Assembly: GCA_002503885.1 (NCBI GenBank)
Contig: DASQ01000113.1
Coordinates: forward strand, 1-34,451
Length of the DNA: 34,451 bases
Direction of reading: 5' to 3'
DNA from: Methanoculleus marisnigri
GTDB lineage: Archaea > Halobacteriota > Methanomicrobia > Methanomicrobiales > Methanoculleaceae
Positions 7,817 to 14,846 of the stretch are shown here, piece after piece (position 1 is the first letter of the stretch; every line of letters begins with the position of its first letter). The position numbers and the translations under genes were made by a program. A model generated the notes under the pieces. It was not told the origin of the DNA. It saw only the letters and a program-made list of their open reading frames with translations, and ran no database searches.

Positions 7817-7995
7817 CCGCCGATTCTGGCGGAGGTTCCGGGGAATTGGGGTGAAGGGGGTAACGTCGCGGGAGATAGGGCGCCACGGGCCGGTTGGGCA
7901 CGGAACCGGCGACCCCTCGTGCAGGGGTGAGGCGGAGGCCTTCCCCCCGGCTCTCCCGATACAGGAGCATTCTGCCGGATGCGGCCGATTTTTTC
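7817..7995 (+). ncRNA. Candidate structured RNA (small RNA or long leader) ending in a T-run
   Basis: No credible gene covers 7750-8165, yet the GC-rich part folds strongly. Helices seen: 7817-7821 with 7828-7832; 7889-7895 with 7904-7910 (GCCGGTT/AACCGGC); 7912-7917 with 7923-7928 (ACCCCT/AGGGGT); and an enclosing 7869-7875 with 7952-7958 (CGGGAGA/TCTCCCG), making a multibranch unit. CCGGGGAA at 7838-7845 can also pair with 7941-7950, crossing the enclosing helix, so a pseudoknot or two alternative folds are possible. A run of six T ends the unit at about 7990-7995, typical of archaeal termination. It has none of the signatures of SRP RNA, RNase P RNA or tRNA. Whether it is a free RNA or a leader of the gene at 8166 is open. 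The rest, 7996-8165, holds a TATA-like TTTAATAG near 8010 and nothing else I can name. Confidence 0.35.
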
Positions 7996-8165
7996 CAAAC
8001 AACCTATGTTTAATAGGTCGTAGAGCAAAACTACTTCAATCGCCTGCTTCACCCTGGCGGCTGCCCGCAGGCCCGCATCGCGTGAAGCGGAACCGTGCAG
8101 CGTGTCGTGTCGCCACCTGCCCGGAAGACCCCCGGCGCCACGAGAACGCATCCGCTGGTGAATCC

Positions 8166-10553
8166 GTGTCAACAGACCTTACTGAAGCACTCGAAGCGAT
8201 GGGCTATGCAGATGCCGAAATCCCGACCCTGGTGGAGTCATTCCCTCCCGCCGTCATCGAATACCTGCGGGACTTCCGGCTGCAGGAGGCCCGTGACATC
8301 ATCGAGACGCTCCTCTACATCTACATCGCCCAGAACAGCTCGTCATCCCGGGGAGAAGGGGAGGGCGTGGTCGAACAGAGTTGTTACGCCTATACGTCGG
8401 GGCCGCTCTTTGCCCTCAGGCAGGTCGACCTCATCGAGTCCACCTCCTGGCACGGCACGACGGTAATAAAGGCGACCTCCGCCGGAGAAGCAATCTCCCG
8501 GCCGCTGATGGAGGCACGGCTCCAGGCGCTGGATATTGGCGGACTGGCACGCGAGATCCACGAGGTCGTCCCGGCCCTCCTCGCGGGGACCGTCAAAGGG
8601 TCTTTTGTCAACAAGACCTTCCCCTCCACGCTTCCCCGCACCGAAGAGACATTCGTCAGTTTCCTCCTCAACAACAGTCCGGGCCTCTTTATCGAGTGCG
8701 AGCGATTCGCCGCCCGGCTCAAGGCCGCCGGTTGCGCCGTCCTCGCCTACGCTTACGACCTTGATGGGTCCAGAGCCGACGGCGTTGTCTACACCTTTCC
8801 GCCGGAGTTCGCCTACATCCTCAAGGGGATGCTCGAGAGGATAGACCCCGAGGTCCGGGAGCACTATGACATGCTCCTTGAATCGTTCTACTCGACGTTC
8901 ACCGTTCTCCGCTACCTCGCCTGCGGTGAGGACTACGACCGTATCCGGGCATCACCGGCCCACCGCCGCGAACTGACGCGGGTCCTCTCCGTGCTCAACG
9001 ACGCGATCTACGTTCTTGAGCAGGTGCCTCAGGACGATGGGGTCGACCTCGCCCGGTTCATCGTCAAGGACCGCAACCTCTACGATATGCGCCTCCGCGA
9101 CCTCGGGCGGGCGCTGATGGCCGACGTTGCCGCGAAGATCGTCATCGACCGGCCTGCTCCGGCCCCGGCAGCGGAGGAGCCCCTCCCTCCCCGTGAAGAG
9201 GCCCCCATCGTCCTCGAGGAGAGCGCGGCCATAGCGCCCGCGCCTCAGGCCGGGGAAGGGGTGGAGGAGGAGGAGTGGGACGAGCCCCTCTTCGCCGATG
9301 ATGAGGAAGAGGAGGCGGAAGAAGAGGAGGAAGAGCCGATCGCGTCCGTGCCGCCGCCCGCGGCCTCCTCAAACTCCGTTCCTCGAAGCCTGACGGCCTC
9401 CCAAACTCTGGATTCCCGCCCGTCGTCGCTCGCACCTGGCGGTGCTCAAACTCCTGCCCTTCGGCCAGTCGTTCCCCGCGCCGGCGGACTCGACATATTC
9501 CTCGGCCACGCCCCGGATGGGCGGCGGGTCAACTGGTCGCCGGGACAGCTCAACAACGGCCATATGATCATCCTCGGCGGCTCGGGTGCCGGCAAGACCG
9601 AGACAATCCGGTGCATCGCCTCGGATCTCGCAGGACAGGGGCTCCCCGTCGTCCTGATCGACTTCCACGGGGACATGGCCGCGAGCAATGGCGATATCCG
9701 GTCCTACAAGATTCGCGAGGGCGGGCAGTACTACTTCAACCCGCTGGAACTCGACTCCTCCATCGACGAGATAACCCCGCTCCGGGCCACCTCGGACTTC
9801 GTCGATGCCATCTCCATCAACTTCCCGACACTCGGCATCCAGCAGCGCAGAAAGATCAAGAACATCATCAAGGACTGCTACCGGATCTCGGGGATCACGG
9901 GAAACACCGATACCTGGACACGGGTGCTCGACTTCGACGACATCGAGGGCGAGATCATGGGCTGCGAGGACGAGGCGATCCCGGCCTACCTCGAGGACAT
10001 CTTCGACTACAAACTCTTCTCGGGGGAGGAGAAGATCTCACTTCCCACGATCCTCTCGGGCGGGATCACCCACATCAACTTAAATGCCCTCCCGGAGAAC
10101 CTGCGTTACCTCTTTGCAGACCTCTTCCTCCGGCGCATCTACTACACCCTTCAGGCGACGGGCGAGATCCCGCGCGGGGCAGGGGACGAGCGGGAGAAGT
10201 TCCGGCTCTTCGTCATCGTCGACGAGGCGAAACTCCTGGTGAGCCAGAAGAGCGGTTCGAAGACGTCGATCAAGGCGGTGCTGAATAAATATGCCACCGA
10301 GATGCGGAAGTTCGGAGTCTCGCTGATCCTTGCGTCCCAGTTGATCGCCCATTTCAACGAGGAGATTCTCGCGAACATCGCCGTGAAGTTCTGCATGCGC
10401 TCCGAGAACAAGAAACAGGCCCAGGAGAACGCCAAGTTCTTCGAGGTGAGCGAGAAAGACCTCCTCAACTTCCAGCCGGGGGAGGGTATCCTGATCATCG
10501 GTTCGGAGAAGATGAACGTCAGGATTGTTCCGTCGTCCGGACGAAACCCCTGA
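8166..10553 (+). CDS. HerA/VirB4-like ATPase with novel N-terminal region and acidic linker
   Basis: A 795-residue ATPase of the FtsK/HerA group. Residues 1-320 form a helical and mixed region I do not recognise. About 325-440 is a low-complexity linker with a long Glu run and then Pro/Ser-rich sequence. The motor begins near 445: Walker A GGSGAGKT at 471-478, LIDFHGDMA shortly after (as in DUF87/VirB4 proteins), Walker B LFVIVDEAKLL near 683, then a sensor-like LILASQL and an Arg in FCMRSENKKQAQ that may be the finger. HerA-type motors move DNA or strip protein and often partner with nucleases. The start is GTG 8166, chosen because GGTGA lies 4 bases upstream; the longer upstream frame looks non-coding. 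The phosphoesterase and zinc-finger genes follow closely. Confidence 0.82.
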   Translation: MSTDLTEALEAMGYADAEIPTLVESFPPAVIEYLRDFRLQEARDIIETLLYIYIAQNSSSSRGEGEGVVEQSCYAYTSGPLFALRQVDLIESTSWHGTTVIKATSAGEAISRPLMEARLQALDIGGLAREIHEVVPALLAGTVKGSFVNKTFPSTLPRTEETFVSFLLNNSPGLFIECERFAARLKAAGCAVLAYAYDLDGSRADGVVYTFPPEFAYILKGMLERIDPEVREHYDMLLESFYSTFTVLRYLACGEDYDRIRASPAHRRELTRVLSVLNDAIYVLEQVPQDDGVDLARFIVKDRNLYDMRLRDLGRALMADVAAKIVIDRPAPAPAAEEPLPPREEAPIVLEESAAIAPAPQAGEGVEEEEWDEPLFADDEEEEAEEEEEEPIASVPPPAASSNSVPRSLTASQTLDSRPSSLAPGGAQTPALRPVVPRAGGLDIFLGHAPDGRRVNWSPGQLNNGHMIILGGSGAGKTETIRCIASDLAGQGLPVVLIDFHGDMAASNGDIRSYKIREGGQYYFNPLELDSSIDEITPLRATSDFVDAISINFPTLGIQQRRKIKNIIKDCYRISGITGNTDTWTRVLDFDDIEGEIMGCEDEAIPAYLEDIFDYKLFSGEEKISLPTILSGGITHINLNALPENLRYLFADLFLRRIYYTLQATGEIPRGAGDEREKFRLFVIVDEAKLLVSQKSGSKTSIKAVLNKYATEMRKFGVSLILASQLIAHFNEEILANIAVKFCMRSENKKQAQENAKFFEVSEKDLLNFQPGEGILIIGSEKMNVRIVPSSGRNP
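9429..9475. repeat. Intergenic-type repeats inside the HerA-like gene
   Basis: Bases 9429-9447 are, as reverse complement, 17 of 19 identical to 12612-12630 inside the MITE-like repeat. Bases 9449-9474 match the intergenic copy at 1682-1707 in 24 of 26. They lie side by side in the low-complexity linker and are translated in frame as part of the Ser/Pro/Ala-rich segment, where an insertion would be tolerated. Confidence 0.5.
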
Positions 10554-10593
10554 CCGGGAAAACCCTTATCCCCGGTAGCGCCGGAGTCCTCAT

Positions 10594-11190
10594 ATGGCCG
10601 GCCTGGATACGCTTGACGATTATCGTGAGAAGAGGGACTTTGCCCGGACGCCGGAGCCGCCGGGGGAACAGGGGGCGGAGACTGCCCGCCCCGTCTTCGT
10701 CATCCAGAAGCATGATGCGACCACGCTCCACTACGATTTCCGCCTGGAAGCCGACGGTGTCCTGAAGTCCTGGGCAGTCCCGAAGGGACCTTCTGTCGAC
10801 CCGAAGGAGAAGCGCCTCGCTCTCCCCACAGAAGACCACCCCCTCGACTACGCAGGATTCGAGGGCGTCATCCCGGCGGGGAGTTACGGGGCGGGGGCGG
10901 TCCTTGTCTGGGACCGGGGGACCTACCGGAACCTCACCGAGAAGGAGGGGCGGGAGGTCGGGGTCGCCGAGGCCGTGAGAAGGGGTCACGTGTCCGTCTG
11001 GCTCGAGGGGGAGAAGGTCCGGGGCGGGTATGCCCTCACTCGCTTCAGGACCGGGAAGGGCGAGGCCTGGCTCCTCGTGAAGATGAACGATGCCGAGGCG
11101 GACCCCGGCAGAAACCCGGTCGAGACGGAGCCCCGGTCGGTTGTCTCCAGGCGGACGATCGAGGAGATTGCGGCAGGGAGGGATGGGTGA
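10594..11190 (+). CDS. Stand-alone LigD-type DNA 3'-phosphoesterase
   Basis: A 198-residue protein equal to the N-terminal phosphoesterase module of bacterial DNA ligase D, without polymerase or ligase parts. The signature HDATTLHYDFRL is at about 39-50, followed by WAVPKGPS, EDHPLDYAGFEGVIPAGSYG and a late GEAWLLVKM. The His and Asp of the first motif and the His of EDH are the metal and catalytic residues in LigD. The enzyme trims 3' phosphates and 3' ribonucleotides to leave clean 3'-OH ends during break repair. The C-terminal 30 residues are polar and probably disordered. It starts 40 bp after the HerA-like gene and overlaps the zinc-finger gene by one base, so the three are probably one unit. 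Confidence 0.92.
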   Translation: MAGLDTLDDYREKRDFARTPEPPGEQGAETARPVFVIQKHDATTLHYDFRLEADGVLKSWAVPKGPSVDPKEKRLALPTEDHPLDYAGFEGVIPAGSYGAGAVLVWDRGTYRNLTEKEGREVGVAEAVRRGHVSVWLEGEKVRGGYALTRFRTGKGEAWLLVKMNDAEADPGRNPVETEPRSVVSRRTIEEIAAGRDG

Positions 11191-11342
11191 TGGACGAACC
11201 CCCGCGGAGGAGAAGGGTTCCCGATATCCCCGTGGAGATAGGTGAGTTCATCTGCCCGATCTGCGGCAGACAGTATCCCACGCTCGAAGAACTCCACGCC
11301 CACGTTCGGCGCGCTCACCGGCACCCCCCGGAGATCCGGTGA
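11190..11342 (+). CDS. 50-residue C2H2 zinc-finger protein
   Basis: The stop codon of the phosphoesterase gene (TGA 11188-11190) shares its A with an ATG, TGATG, an arrangement typical of translational coupling. The small frame gives a basic Arg-rich N terminus (PPRRRRVP at 4-11) and a single finger with spacing C-x2-C-x12-H-x4-H: cysteines 22 and 25, histidines 38 and 43 (CPICGRQYPTLEELHAH). The aromatic and Leu core positions of a classical finger are present. It probably binds DNA or a protein partner next to the phosphoesterase. It is a single finger, so sequence-specific DNA binding alone would be weak. Confidence 0.75.
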   Translation: MDEPPRRRRVPDIPVEIGEFICPICGRQYPTLEELHAHVRRAHRHPPEIR

Positions 11343-11384
11343 GCGCGCCGGCCTGCGGCAGGTCCCGCTCACAGCCCTTTTTTT
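11341..11384 (+). terminator. Terminator after the zinc-finger gene
   Basis: GAGCG (11341-11345) pairs with CGCTC (11366-11370), enclosing an inner CCTG/CAGG hairpin. Seven T follow at 11378-11384. The hairpin starts inside the stop codon of the zinc-finger gene. Archaeal RNA polymerase stops at T-runs, so this fits the end of the HerA/phosphoesterase/zinc-finger unit. Confidence 0.6.
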
Positions 11385-11697
11385 GGGGTGGGATGGAGGA
11401 CCGGAGGTGCGCGTCGGGTGGTGGATATGCCCGGATCTGTGGGCCCGGGAGGGGGCGCCGTAGTCATCGCCCGACTGCCTTTCGGTCGGGATACTGGCTG
11501 GTGTGGAAGTAGAAATTTTGAAATCCCGACTTAATGGTTTTTCACTCCTGAAAAGTAATCTTGAAACCATACCGAAAAAAGAGTTACTTTTTACAGCCCC
11601 ATTTGCCCACGAAACCCTGGAGCGGGGACCTCCGAAAAAATCTGGCGTCCCTATATAGTAATACAAAGTATGATTTTATATCTTAGTTTTACATACC
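11385..11697. other. Gene-free AT-rich region with promoter-like sites
   Basis: I see no credible gene. Notable parts are a hairpin 11470-11475 with 11485-11490 (CCCGAC/GTCGGG), an inverted repeat AAAAGTAA/TTACTTTT near 11548 and 11585, and a very AT-rich zone from about 11650. Two TATA-like boxes, CTATATAG near 11651 and TTTTATAT near 11674, face the SpeD-like gene. The second would place a start site near 11700, just before the folded leader. Confidence 0.4.
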
Positions 11698-11826
11698 TTG
11701 GGGCAAATAGGCCACGCAAAGTCACCAATTTTAAAATCGGGCAAGAATACGTCGTAGAATTTCCGATAGGCAAGGATTGCTCTGGCGTAACCGGGAAATA
11801 ACCGTTATTTCTCATTAGTATAATGA
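11698..11826 (+). promoter_or_regulatory. Structured leader of the SpeD-like gene, riboswitch candidate
   Basis: Between the likely start site (about 11700) and the ATG at 11898 lie about 195 untranslated bases, long for an archaeal leader. TTGG at 11698-11701 can pair with CCAA about 25 bases later, around the words GGGGCAAAT and CACGCAAAGTCACC, which recall the conserved core of cyclic-di-GMP-I (GEMM) riboswitches. ATCGG then pairs with CCGAT about 25 bases on, followed by AGGCAAGGATTGC. Two perfect hairpins close the region: 11795-11801 with 11805-11811 (GAAATAA/TTATTTC) and 11812-11817 with 11821-11826 (TCATTA/TAATGA). The normal peripheral stem of GEMM is missing and methanogens are not known for cyclic-di-GMP, so the class is uncertain. 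Confidence 0.35.
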
Positions 11827-11897
11827 ATAGGTTTAAAATCTGAACTATCAAAAATTACAGAGATCAATCGATCACAGATCCTCTCGAAGGTGAGATC

Positions 11898-12344
11898 ATG
11901 GCAAGCAAGATAATGACAAACAATGTTGCGGCAAGCGGCATTATGGCAGAGGCAGTAAGCGACGCAGAGATCGTTGCACAGTTCAGGCAGCGCGGGTGTT
12001 GGGGACTGTACACGAGCGTGGACATGAAGGGATGCGACCCGGCGGCGATCAGGGACGCAGAGAAGATCCGTCAGTTCATCGTCGAACTGTGCGATCTCAT
12101 CGACATGAAGAGGTTCGGCGAACCGCAGGTCATTCACTTCGGCCCCTGCGAGAAGGTCGCGGGATTCTCCATGACCCAGCTCATCGAAACGTCGCTTGTC
12201 TCCGGCCACTTCGCGAACGAGACCAATGCAGCCTACCTCGATATCTTCAGCTGCAAAGAATACGAGCCTTCGAAGGCAGCAGAGTTTTGCAAGAGCTTTT
12301 TTGGAGCAGAATCAGTAAAATACCAGGTACTGTTCAGGGACTGA
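11898..12344 (+). CDS. SpeD-like (S-adenosylmethionine decarboxylase-related) pyruvoyl protein
   Basis: A 148-residue relative of bacterial/archaeal S-adenosylmethionine decarboxylase. The line IETSLVSGHFANETNAAYLD followed by IFSC aligns with the SpeD core ESHxSIHTWPE...DIFTC: Ser99 falls at the self-cleavage serine that becomes the pyruvoyl group, His104 at the processing histidine and Cys119 at the catalytic cysteine. The Glu that normally precedes the cleaved Ser is Thr98, with Glu one residue earlier. SpeD homologues are known in which the substrate changed from AdoMet to arginine or ornithine, so decarboxylation of another amino compound is possible. CysTrp-Gly-Leu-Tyr near 34-38 replaces the usual start of the domain. 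GGTGAG at 11889-11894 supports the start. A long structured leader precedes it. Confidence 0.75.
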   Translation: MASKIMTNNVAASGIMAEAVSDAEIVAQFRQRGCWGLYTSVDMKGCDPAAIRDAEKIRQFIVELCDLIDMKRFGEPQVIHFGPCEKVAGFSMTQLIETSLVSGHFANETNAAYLDIFSCKEYEPSKAAEFCKSFFGAESVKYQVLFRD

Positions 12345-12550
12345 ATACGAACACGGCACCCGGCACGCGCTTTATCGATACCTAATACGGCAGAGCCGCT
12401 GCCATCTCCCGCCGATCTAGTTGGAAATCGCGGCGGGGCGGCCCCCACCCTCGATTTTTCCTGATGGATATAGCCCGGACCTCCGGGTCTGTATACCCTG
12501 CTGGATAATCCTGATGAGTCTATTCTGTAAAACCCTGTTGCACGGATTCT
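12345..12550. other. Intergenic region after the SpeD-like gene
   Basis: No credible gene. It contains a small hairpin CCCGG (12474-12478) with CCGGG (12483-12487), and a short T-run at about 12455-12459 that may end the SpeD-like transcript. It leads directly into the MITE-like repeat. Confidence 0.4.
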
Positions 12551-12726
12551 GTGGGGATATCGCCATTGGGGGAGGGGCTGACGGGGCGGGGAGTGCGAGC
12601 GTAGCGAACTTGAGCACCGTTAGGTGCGAGGGGGATGTTCCCCCCCTCGTCTCCACCATAATATAGCGATGTCGGAAAACCCCACCCCGCCCAAAGGGCG
12701 GGGGCAGTGCGTGGCGATATCCCCAC
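12551..12726. repeat. MITE-like repeat, copy A
   Basis: A 176-bp unit bounded by a perfect 15-bp terminal inverted repeat: GTGGGGATATCGCCA at 12551-12565 and its reverse complement at 12712-12726. Inside it is GC-rich with further dyads such as GGGGGA...TCCCCC, and has no coding capacity. A second copy lies at 19041-19206. Non-coding units with terminal inverted repeats in several copies are usually moved by a related transposase. The left-hand part also holds the GAGCACC...GGTGCGAG dyad (12612-12630) that recurs inside the HerA-like gene. It sits between two convergent genes. Confidence 0.65.
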
Positions 12727-12860
12727 GGCCCGCTGCATGGTGATATGCCCAATCAGTGACGACCCGGGCAGCTTGACCGGGGTTGGACAACTGATCTCCT
12801 GTAAACCCGGTAAAAACTCAGTCAACGGAGATATTCGATTGAGGGGAGGCCGATCGATCG

Positions 12861-12867
12861 AAAAAAA
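12861..12867 (-). terminator. Oligo-T terminator of the frh operon
   Basis: Seven consecutive A on the plus strand (T7 in the minus-strand transcript) begin 8 bases after the frhB stop codon. The palindrome CGATCGATCG (12851-12860) comes just after the T-run in the direction of transcription. This is a standard archaeal termination site. Confidence 0.65.
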
Positions 12868-12874
12868 GAGAGTT

Positions 12875-13762
12875 TCAGGGAGTCTCGTAGGGGTTCCGGA
12901 GACCCTTGGGGGTTCCGTCCGCCTTGAGACCGATCGTTTTACGTGCGTCCACGTTCTTCTGGTTCTTCGTGATCTTCTCAGTGGCAAGCTTCTTGACGAG
13001 GTCGAGGCCGGGTTTGACCTGGTCCATCGGCTTTGTGTCGAAGAGACCGGCCGCCATAGCGCCGTCCCAGACCGCGTTGCCCTTCATGCTCCGCACGAAG
13101 ACCGTGCTCCAGCCGTCGGGGCTGCCCACGGACCCGCTGGAGATATCGGCGAGGTTCGCGACGTAGTCCAGGCAGACGTGGCAGCCGGGCTGCACGTACT
13201 TTGCAAGCAGCTTGAGCGGCATCTGGCTGACTGCACCGCGTTCGGTGTAGACCGTGAACTTGCCCTTGCCGATGTCCATCTTCTTGACGGACTCCATCTT
13301 CTGGTTGCAGTGGTCCTCAACGACGGCTTCGAGCGCCTGGTAGGAGAGGTTCTCCATACAGAAGATACCGAGGGCGAGGGCGATCTTGTCGTCGACGTCG
13401 CGCATGCCGATCGGGTAGAGCTGAACCTTCCGGACAGCCTGGATCTGGCAGGGCGTACCGACGATACCGACCCTGTCGAGACCGTAGCTGCGGGTCGCTT
13501 CCTTGATCAGGTAGAGGTTCGGGCTGATGTTGTAGCGCGTTCCGGCAGCAGCCAGGAGTTCGGCCTTCGTGGTCGCGACCATGGGCTCCGGCTTCCAGGG
13601 CTCGTCGCCCGGACCTGCGACGATGGCACCATCGATGATGCCCTCTTCAAGCGCATAGGCGAAGAGCGTCGTGATGATACCGCCGTCCTGGGACTTCTTT
13701 GTGATGTCCTTGTCGGTCGAGCGTGCCGAGATAGCGGACTTGTAATTACCGAGTACGTCCAT
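12875..13762 (-). CDS. frhB: Coenzyme F420-reducing hydrogenase, beta subunit
   Basis: A 295-residue FrhB. It holds FAD and one [4Fe-4S] cluster and passes electrons from the FrhAG module to F420, giving F420H2 for the methanogenic pathway. Seen are the N-terminal SARSTDKDITKKSQDGGIIT, the F420/FAD region GIVGTPCQIQAVRK near 115-128 and CHVCLDYVANLADISSGSVG near 195-215, which supplies cluster cysteines. The length is normal. The start is ATG 13762, with GAGGTGAG immediately upstream; the longer frame lacks a fitting site. It is the last gene of frhADGB, 10 bp after frhG, and is followed by an oligo-T terminator. Confidence 0.95.
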   Translation of the reverse strand: MDVLGNYKSAISARSTDKDITKKSQDGGIITTLFAYALEEGIIDGAIVAGPGDEPWKPEPMVATTKAELLAAAGTRYNISPNLYLIKEATRSYGLDRVGIVGTPCQIQAVRKVQLYPIGMRDVDDKIALALGIFCMENLSYQALEAVVEDHCNQKMESVKKMDIGKGKFTVYTERGAVSQMPLKLLAKYVQPGCHVCLDYVANLADISSGSVGSPDGWSTVFVRSMKGNAVWDGAMAAGLFDTKPMDQVKPGLDLVKKLATEKITKNQKNVDARKTIGLKADGTPKGLRNPYETP

Positions 13763-13772
13763 CTTTCTCACC

Positions 13773-14846
13773 TCACTGCATGGCTCCCTTGATGGCATCC
13801 ATGATGCTCTCATAGTTGTTCATGACGTCGAAGTTGAACCAGCTCCGCGGGCACTGCGCGTAGCAGGCGCCGCACTTGATGCACTGATCGCGGTTGACGT
13901 TCGGCTTGCCGTACTCCATGGTGATGGCCCGGACCGGGCAGGTGCCGGCGCAGGTCCCGCATCCCATGCAGAGGCTCTGGTTGATGATGTCATACATCAG
14001 GTCGCAGCCGCAGGCCGTGTCGCCGCGCTGTGCAAGTTGCATCAGCGGCGTCAGGTAGGCGGTCGCGAGGTTCTTCTGTTCGTCGTTGCCCCGAAGCAGC
14101 AGGTAGGCCATGACGGCGACGTTTCTGACCTGCTGCGGGCACGGGGGACAGGACGGGATGTAGAGGTCGACATCGACGACCTCGCTGATCGGCACGAATG
14201 CCTCGTGACCGGGCTGGTTCCACTGGCCGCCCCGGCAGAACCGCGTGATGTTGCCGTAGGCTGCGCAGGCGCCGTAGGCGACGAGCACCTTCGACTTCGC
14301 CCTTGCTTCTTTCAGTTCATCTACAGAGATCTTGTCGTTCAGACAGCACGAACCCTCGACCAGGCACACGTCCATCTCGGGGACGTGGCGTACATCGACC
14401 AGGGTCAATGCATAGACCAGGTCCGCATAATCATCGAGCAGCTTGAAGAGACCCTCGTAGTTATCCGCAAGCGTCACGAGGCATCCCGTACATCCGCTCA
14501 GGTGTAATTCACCTATCGAAATCTTTTCTGCCACAGGCTTTTCCTCCTTTTGTACAACTTCCACCTTTTCGTTTACCTTCACATCAGAGGGCTTCACCGC
14601 GGGCTTCGCCTGCGGCTGGCTTGCAGCAGGCTTTGCCTCCGGTTTCACCTCCGGCTTTTCCTCAGGTTTTCTGTGCGGTTTACTTCTCGCAGTCTTCGCC
14701 TCGGGCTTTACCTCAGGCTTCGTCTGCGGCTGGCTCGCCGCTGGTTTCACCTCAGGTATGTTCTCCGGTTTTGCCTCCGGATTCTCCGGCGGTTTCTCCG
14801 GGCGACGCCCAAAGATGCGTTCCTTGATGGTTGATAGCAGTCCCAT
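13773..14846 (-). CDS. frhG: Coenzyme F420-reducing hydrogenase, gamma subunit, with Lys/Pro-rich N-terminal extension
   Basis: The electron-transfer small subunit of the F420-reducing [NiFe] hydrogenase. From the ATG at 14846 it has 357 residues. Residues 105-357 are a normal FrhG: SGCTGC at the proximal cluster, SCCLNDK, YGACAAYG, PSCPPCPQQ and two ferredoxin-type motifs near the C terminus (CMGCGTCAGTCP and CIKCGACYAQCP). Residues 1-104 are extra: a short MGLLSTIKERIFGRR head, then repeats of the type KPEVKPEAKPAASQPQ. This part has no signal peptide or hydrophobic helix and is probably disordered. A second start, GTG 14534 with a strong ribosome site, would give a standard 253-residue protein. 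The first 95 bp overlap frhD. Function is certain; the true N terminus is not. Confidence 0.93.
   Translation of the reverse strand: MGLLSTIKERIFGRRPEKPPENPEAKPENIPEVKPAASQPQTKPEVKPEAKTARSKPHRKPEEKPEVKPEAKPAASQPQAKPAVKPSDVKVNEKVEVVQKEEKPVAEKISIGELHLSGCTGCLVTLADNYEGLFKLLDDYADLVYALTLVDVRHVPEMDVCLVEGSCCLNDKISVDELKEARAKSKVLVAYGACAAYGNITRFCRGGQWNQPGHEAFVPISEVVDVDLYIPSCPPCPQQVRNVAVMAYLLLRGNDEQKNLATAYLTPLMQLAQRGDTACGCDLMYDIINQSLCMGCGTCAGTCPVRAITMEYGKPNVNRDQCIKCGACYAQCPRSWFNFDVMNNYESIMDAIKGAMQ
14532..14547 (-). promoter_or_regulatory. Internal ribosome site and alternative GTG start of frhG
   Basis: On the minus strand AAAAGGAGGAAAAGCCT is followed by GTG (14534-14532). GGAGG (14547-14543) is 8 bases from the GTG, ideal spacing, and the protein from here begins (V/M)AEKISIGELHLSGCTGC, where normal FrhG proteins begin. 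A short FrhG could be made from this start together with, or in place of, the extended form. Confidence 0.6.

Noticed and set aside
7869..7958. SRP RNA or RNase P RNA
   Set aside because: The conserved SRP helix 8 core and the RNase P P4 signatures are absent.
7806..8165. N-terminal extension of the HerA-like protein
   Set aside because: The 120 extra residues are Arg/Pro/Cys-rich without domain character and cover strongly folded DNA with a T6 run. GTG 8166 has a proper ribosome site.
12707..13792. 361-residue plus-strand open frame
   Set aside because: It is antisense to frhB, which has strong family motifs and a good ribosome site.
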